DNA of 8,587 nucleotides, from positions 1 through 8,587 of the forward strand of contig JABMOJ010000499.1 in assembly GCA_013204195.1 (NCBI GenBank). Direction: 5' to 3'. Below are positions 6,789-8,587 of the stretch, piece by piece. The notes under the pieces were generated by a model that saw only the letters and a list, made by a program, of their open reading frames with translations, was not told where the DNA came from and made no database searches. This DNA comes from SAR86 cluster bacterium. GTDB taxonomy: Bacteria > Pseudomonadota > Gammaproteobacteria > Pseudomonadales > Azotimanducaceae. Positions within the stretch are counted from its first letter, which is position 1; every line of letters starts with the position of its first letter. Both the position numbers and the translations under genes were made by a program.

Positions 6789-6837
6789 AAACCACGGAAT
6801 GCTTAAACACGGTAATTTCGGTAGGTTTTTCGGTATT

Positions 6838-8587
6838 TTAGTCAGAACCACGATGACTTTTGGCGATTTTCCAGTATTCGTGCGCGCGATGCTGGGCAAT
6901 GGCAAGCACACTGTCTTGAGTATATTCGTGATCGAGCGCCTCGCCAGGCGCTCGATCAAGCAAAAGCCCGAGCGCCTGATAGATATTCGATACGGCATAA
7001 ATCATAAACTTGCCCCTTTCTACGGCTTCAAGCACGTCATCTCGGAGCATCATTTCTTGCGCATTCGCAGCTGGGATAATCACGCCTTGGGTGCCTGTTG
7101 CGCCCACCGTCTGGCAAGCCTCAAAAAAGCCTTCGATTTTCTCGCTAACAGCACCGATGGGTAAAATATTGCCTTTTTGGTCCACGGCGCCCGTCATGGC
7201 CAGGTCCTGTCGAATCGGCAAGTCCGTCAGCGCGCTGATCAAACAGCAAATTTCTGCGCCAGATGCCGAATCGCCATCGATACCGCCGTAGGTTTGCTCA
7301 AAGGCAATTGACGCCGAGAACGCCATGGGGTGTTGTAATCGTAGAAGGAATCGCAACAAGCCGGACAAGATGAGAAAACCTTTGGTGTGGACGGCGCCAG
7401 ATAATTCTGACTCGCGCTCGATATTCACTGCGCCAGCGCTTCCGGGACCGATAGAAGCAGTAATTCGCGTGGGAAAGCCATAAATCAGTGGCCCAGCCGA
7501 CGTCACTGCTAAACCATTCATCTGGCCGACAACCTTACCCGCAACATCTATGCGCAGGCTACCTTCTGCCAACAAACGCTTGAATCGCCGTGCAGGGATT
7601 TCAGCTCGGCGGCGGCCCTGCGTAATACTGAGCACAATATGTTTGGCATCGACGATCGGGTCACCATCACGGCGGGCGATAAAAGAAGCCTCTCGAGCAA
7701 TATCCGCGATCCGACTAAAACGGCTAGTCAGACGACTCTGCTGCGCACAGATTCTCGCCCCCTGTTCGATCAGGCTGGCTACAGCCGCCGCCGTAAAGGC
7801 CAGGAGCTGATCATTTTCCGCCAGCCGCGCGATAACATTGGCATACGCCGAAAAGCCTGCGGGATCACGGCTTAATGTATCACTGAAATCTGCCAGCACC
7901 TTAAATAATTGCGCAAACCTTGGCTCGTACTCATCCAACAAAAAATATACCGTCGGATCACCGACCAGCACCACCTTGACATCAATTTTGATGGGTTGGG
8001 GCCTTAGCTGCGGCCCGCCCCAAAGACCGAGCGGATCTGGGTTGTAGACTTCTAATAACCCGGTTTTAAGTGTCCGCAGAAGCATTGCCCAAGCACCAGG
8101 CTCGGAAAGAATCTCCTGCGCTTCAATAATCAAATAGCCGCCATCGGCTTCGAGGAGCGCACCCGGTTTAATCATCAGGTGATCTGAATGCGTCAGCAGT
8201 GTACTGGCGGTAACGTCTCGATCAATTTGGCCAACCAGGTTGATCAACGTGGGGTTAGTTAGGCTAATCACCGGGAAAGGCGCATCGGTAGTGTGACTTG
8301 TCACTAAATTTACTCGGTATAACCGCGAAAAATCGACCGTTTCACTGGGCTCTCGAAGCCGATGGGTGACCAAGTCAGTGACGATCTCGTCGAGAAAGCC
8401 CAGGACACTGGCGATATTGAAGGTGCGAGTCAGCGCCGCGATGCGGGCGCCGACGAACGATTCCGGCCCGAGCGGCTCCGTGTGCTTCTTCAAGAGCCCT
8501 AGCTTCGGCCCGGCGCCATACATCTCGCGATAGCCGCGAATCAGATACTTGACGTCTTTGGATAGCCAGTATTGATACCCGTAGTAC
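6838..8587 (-). CDS. Lon-related AAA+ protease, C-terminal part (partial, start beyond the right edge)
   Basis: The frame stays open to the window edge, 21 codons past the first in-window Met at 8521-8523, so the gene is cut and about 582 residues are seen. Numbering from that Met, GGYLIIEAQEI (128-138) is the Walker B region and VKVVLVGDP (182-190) a following conserved strand of the AAA+ module; Walker A lies outside. The S16 protease domain has the catalytic serine in YGGIDGDSASGAE (S419) and the lysine in GAVSEKIEGFF (K462), with LSGAVHTKGFLILSGLL before them. This architecture fits the Lon-related family of COG1067 (YcbZ/LonB-like, typically near 800 residues in gammaproteobacteria) and not classical LonA. 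Both catalytic residues are present, so it should be active; substrates are not known from the sequence. A strong RNA hairpin lies inside its last 120 bases. Confidence 0.93.
   Translation of the reverse strand, partial: YYGYQYWLSKDVKYLIRGYREMYGAGPKLGLLKKHTEPLGPESFVGARIAALTRTFNIASVLGFLDEIVTDLVTHRLREPSETVDFSRLYRVNLVTSHTTDAPFPVISLTNPTLINLVGQIDRDVTASTLLTHSDHLMIKPGALLEADGGYLIIEAQEILSEPGAWAMLLRTLKTGLLEVYNPDPLGLWGGPQLRPQPIKIDVKVVLVGDPTVYFLLDEYEPRFAQLFKVLADFSDTLSRDPAGFSAYANVIARLAENDQLLAFTAAAVASLIEQGARICAQQSRLTSRFSRIADIAREASFIARRDGDPIVDAKHIVLSITQGRRRAEIPARRFKRLLAEGSLRIDVAGKVVGQMNGLAVTSAGPLIYGFPTRITASIGPGSAGAVNIERESELSGAVHTKGFLILSGLLRFLLRLQHPMAFSASIAFEQTYGGIDGDSASGAEICCLISALTDLPIRQDLAMTGAVDQKGNILPIGAVSEKIEGFFEACQTVGATGTQGVIIPAANAQEMMLRDDVLEAVERGKFMIYAVSNIYQALGLLLDRAPGEALDHEYTQDSVLAIAQHRAHEYWKIAKSHRGSD
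6929..6958 (-). repeat. Perfect 13-bp hairpin inside the 3' end of the Lon-like gene
   Basis: Arms 6929-6941 and 6946-6958 are exact reverse complements around a 4-base loop (GGCG on the mRNA). The arms are GC-rich around GATCGAGCGCCT. The hairpin encodes residues around DRAPGEALDH in the linker after the protease core, and ends about 88 bases before the stop codon region. No T-run follows, so it is not a standard terminator. Confidence 0.85.

Noticed and set aside
6735..6998. Minus-strand open frame of 87 codons across the spacer before alaS
   Set aside because: It overlaps the true Lon-like C-terminus in another frame and has no ribosome binding site or known domain.
6673..7164. Open frame of 163 codons on the plus strand over the alaS/Lon-like junction
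   Set aside because: It overlaps two well-supported minus-strand genes and its sequence is low in recognisable features; most likely antisense shadow.

Overview
The window reads as chromosome of a gammaproteobacterium. Three genes in a row on the minus strand, alaS, lysC and csrA, form the conserved order known from Pseudomonas and related lineages. The CsrA (66 aa), LysC (405 aa) and AlaRS (866 aa) proteins all look like intact gammaproteobacterial versions. Base composition is moderate, with no obvious shift by eye. The genus cannot be fixed from this sequence.

Layout from left to right. Positions 1-26 hold the 5' end of a minus-strand tRNA, probably tRNA-Arg, cut by the window edge, with its own strong promoter at 38-66. 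A plus-strand two-gene unit follows: a PaaX-family regulator (282-1088) and, 20 bases later, a membrane fatty acid desaturase (1109-2014, GTG start). A 286-base convergent intergenic stretch holds two short perfect tandem repeats, one of them a G-rich, quadruplex-capable motif. The minus-strand block then runs csrA (2301-2501), lysC (2741-3958), alaS (4129-6729) and the C-terminal part of a Lon-related AAA+ protease (6838 to beyond the right edge).

Functionally the minus-strand block is housekeeping: charging of tRNA-Ala, the first step of the aspartate amino-acid family, global post-transcriptional control by CsrA, and proteolysis. The plus-strand pair is an accessory lipid-modification unit lying between csrA and the tRNA. 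Its regulator is the obvious candidate to control the desaturase next to it. No integrase, transposase gene, CRISPR array or phage gene is visible.

The most notable non-coding signals are a GGA-loop hairpin that covers the csrA ribosome binding site (likely CsrA self-control), the double G-rich repeat behind the desaturase, a perfect 13-bp hairpin inside the 3' end of the Lon-like gene, and a possible internal start in lysC for a separate regulatory subunit. I did not find a convincing new multi-gene system. The PaaX-desaturase pair is the nearest candidate for an under-described unit.
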